Below, piece by piece: positions 5,182-5,940 of a DNA stretch of 5,940 nucleotides (position 1 is its first letter; every line of letters starts with the position of its first letter). Origin of the DNA: Acidobacteriota bacterium. GTDB taxonomy: Bacteria; Acidobacteriota; UBA6911; RPQK01; JADFOI01. The DNA lies in the NCBI GenBank assembly GCA_029942065.1, contig JAPYTY010000139.1:1-5940 (forward strand). The letters run 5' to 3'. The notes beneath the pieces are model-generated. The model saw only the letters and a program-made list of their open reading frames with translations. It was not told where the DNA came from and searched no databases. Both the position numbers and the translations under genes were made by a program.

Positions 5182-5940
5182 ATGCGCCGAATTGGGGAAT
5201 ACTTAAGCGAGTTCAGCCGAAAGTACACTCCCGACTCGTTTGTCTTCGCCCTGCTCTTGACGGTTTTGGTCTACGGGCTCGCCCTAATCTTTACCGATCA
5301 CGGCCCCTTTCAACTGATCCAAGACTGGTATGGGGGATTCTGGAATCTTCTGGCCTTCGCCATGCAGATGGTCCTGATCCTGGTCACCGGTTATGCCCTG
5401 GCCAGCGCTCCGGTGATCGAGCGGCTCATGACCCGTCTGGCCGGCACGCCCGGCAGCGGGGCCCAGGGAGTTGTCCTGGTGGGGCTGGTGGCAGGTCTGC
5501 TGGGATGTCTAAACTGGGGTCTGTCTCTGATCGCCGGCGCCTTGCTGGCACGCAAAGTCGCCATCTCGGCACGAGCCCGGGGCATCCGGGTCCACTACCC
5601 GCTGCTAGCAGCCGCCGGGTATCTGGGCCAGCTGGTGTGGCACGGAGGGCTTTCCGGATCAGCCCCTCTTTTAGTGAACACCCGTGGCCATTTTCTGGAA
5701 CAGAGCATCGGCATTGTTCCCCTGTCGGAAACCATCTTCCGCCCCTTCAGTCTGGTGGTCACTCTCGGCATCCTCGTCATCGCTCCCCTGGTTTTAATGA
5801 GCATGCATCCCGGGCAGGAGGAAGTCGAGGAGATGGATCCGGAGGAACCAGTCCAGGCGGCAGTGCCGCCAGTCCAGGGATCTGACCTCAAGAACAGGCT
5901 GGGAAACAGCCGGGTACTGGTGGGAATCATCGGTCTGGCC
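5182..5940 (+). CDS. atoE: AtoE-family short-chain fatty acid transporter (3' end outside window)
   Basis: The first 253 residues of an inner-membrane permease of the short-chain fatty acid transporter family; full proteins have about 440. The segment GGFWNLLAFAMQMVLILVTG (51-70) with ALASAPV (72-78), then INWG-like CLNWGLSLIAGALLARKVA (109-127) and WHGGLSGSAPLL (153-164) align closely with E. coli AtoE as I remember it. Likely membrane segments are 19-37, 54-76, 95-122, 140-164 and 188-207. An acidic, proline-rich loop (208-235, EEVEEMDPEEP) precedes the next membrane segment, which starts at about 244. Substrates in the family are acetoacetate, butyrate and similar acids. The ATG at 5182 has a weak GGA five bases upstream. 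Its position behind HMG-CoA lyase, whose product is acetoacetate, supports an acetoacetate or short-chain acid role. The reading frame is intact to the window edge. Confidence 0.94.
   Translation, partial: MRRIGEYLSEFSRKYTPDSFVFALLLTVLVYGLALIFTDHGPFQLIQDWYGGFWNLLAFAMQMVLILVTGYALASAPVIERLMTRLAGTPGSGAQGVVLVGLVAGLLGCLNWGLSLIAGALLARKVAISARARGIRVHYPLLAAAGYLGQLVWHGGLSGSAPLLVNTRGHFLEQSIGIVPLSETIFRPFSLVVTLGILVIAPLVLMSMHPGQEEVEEMDPEEPVQAAVPPVQGSDLKNRLGNSRVLVGIIGLA

Noticed and set aside
5505..5930. Alternative-frame ORFs inside the transporter gene (5505-5885 on +, 5595-5930 on -)
   Set aside because: The AtoE frame is intact and strongly similar to the family over the whole stretch; the others are low-complexity shadows.

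Overview
The window is GC-rich and densely coding, with five protein genes, one probable gene remnant and two intergenic stretches full of short palindromic repeats. The gene content is molybdenum hydroxylase subunits, a streptogramin-lyase-like beta-propeller remnant and an HMG-CoA lyase / short-chain acid transporter cluster. Together with dispersed elements of the type GTAGGGGCGCAC...GTGCGCCC and TTTCACCACAGAGGCACAG, it suggests an uncultured aerobic, heterotrophic bacterium. An Acidobacteriota-like or similar environmental lineage is my best guess, but the sequence does not fix the phylum.

Layout. (1) 1-2150, + strand: the large molybdopterin-binding subunit of an IorB-type (isoquinoline 1-oxidoreductase / aldehyde oxidase-like) hydroxylase with an N-terminal twin-arginine signal. 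Only the first base of its start codon lies outside the window. (2) 2151-2393: a 243-base convergent intergenic region holding a half-deleted palindrome, a TTTCACCACAGAGGCACAG element, a facing pair of GGGCGCAC palindromes and another stem-loop. (3) 2394-3287, - strand: a complete FAD-binding medium subunit of the CoxM/CutM type, with no large or small subunit next to it. (4) 3288-3763: a 476-base gap containing the coxM-like gene's Shine-Dalgarno and a weak candidate promoter, the degraded C-terminus of a Vgb/NHL-type beta-propeller protein (3352-3531), small hairpins, and three successive palindromic repeats (3599-3685). (5) 3764-5940, + strand: an apparent operon of HMG-CoA lyase, a methylmalonyl-CoA-epimerase-like VOC protein, and an AtoE-family short-chain fatty acid transporter that runs off the right edge. 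Both intergenic gaps in this operon are exactly 28 bases.

How it fits together. The lyase would cleave HMG-CoA to acetyl-CoA and acetoacetate. AtoE-family permeases handle short-chain acids including acetoacetate, so the right-hand operon looks like a leucine / ketone-body carbon unit that couples production or use of acetoacetate to its transport. The VOC protein resembles methylmalonyl-CoA epimerase in overall sequence, but two of the four expected metal-ligand positions are changed, so its reaction is open. The left half carries two molybdenum-hydroxylase components of different architectures, facing each other across a repeat-filled gap.

I see no strong evidence for an undescribed system. 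The best leads are the mosaic palindromic repeat family (with a visible internal deletion event), the orphan FAD subunit, the altered metal site of the VOC protein, and the beta-propeller remnant.
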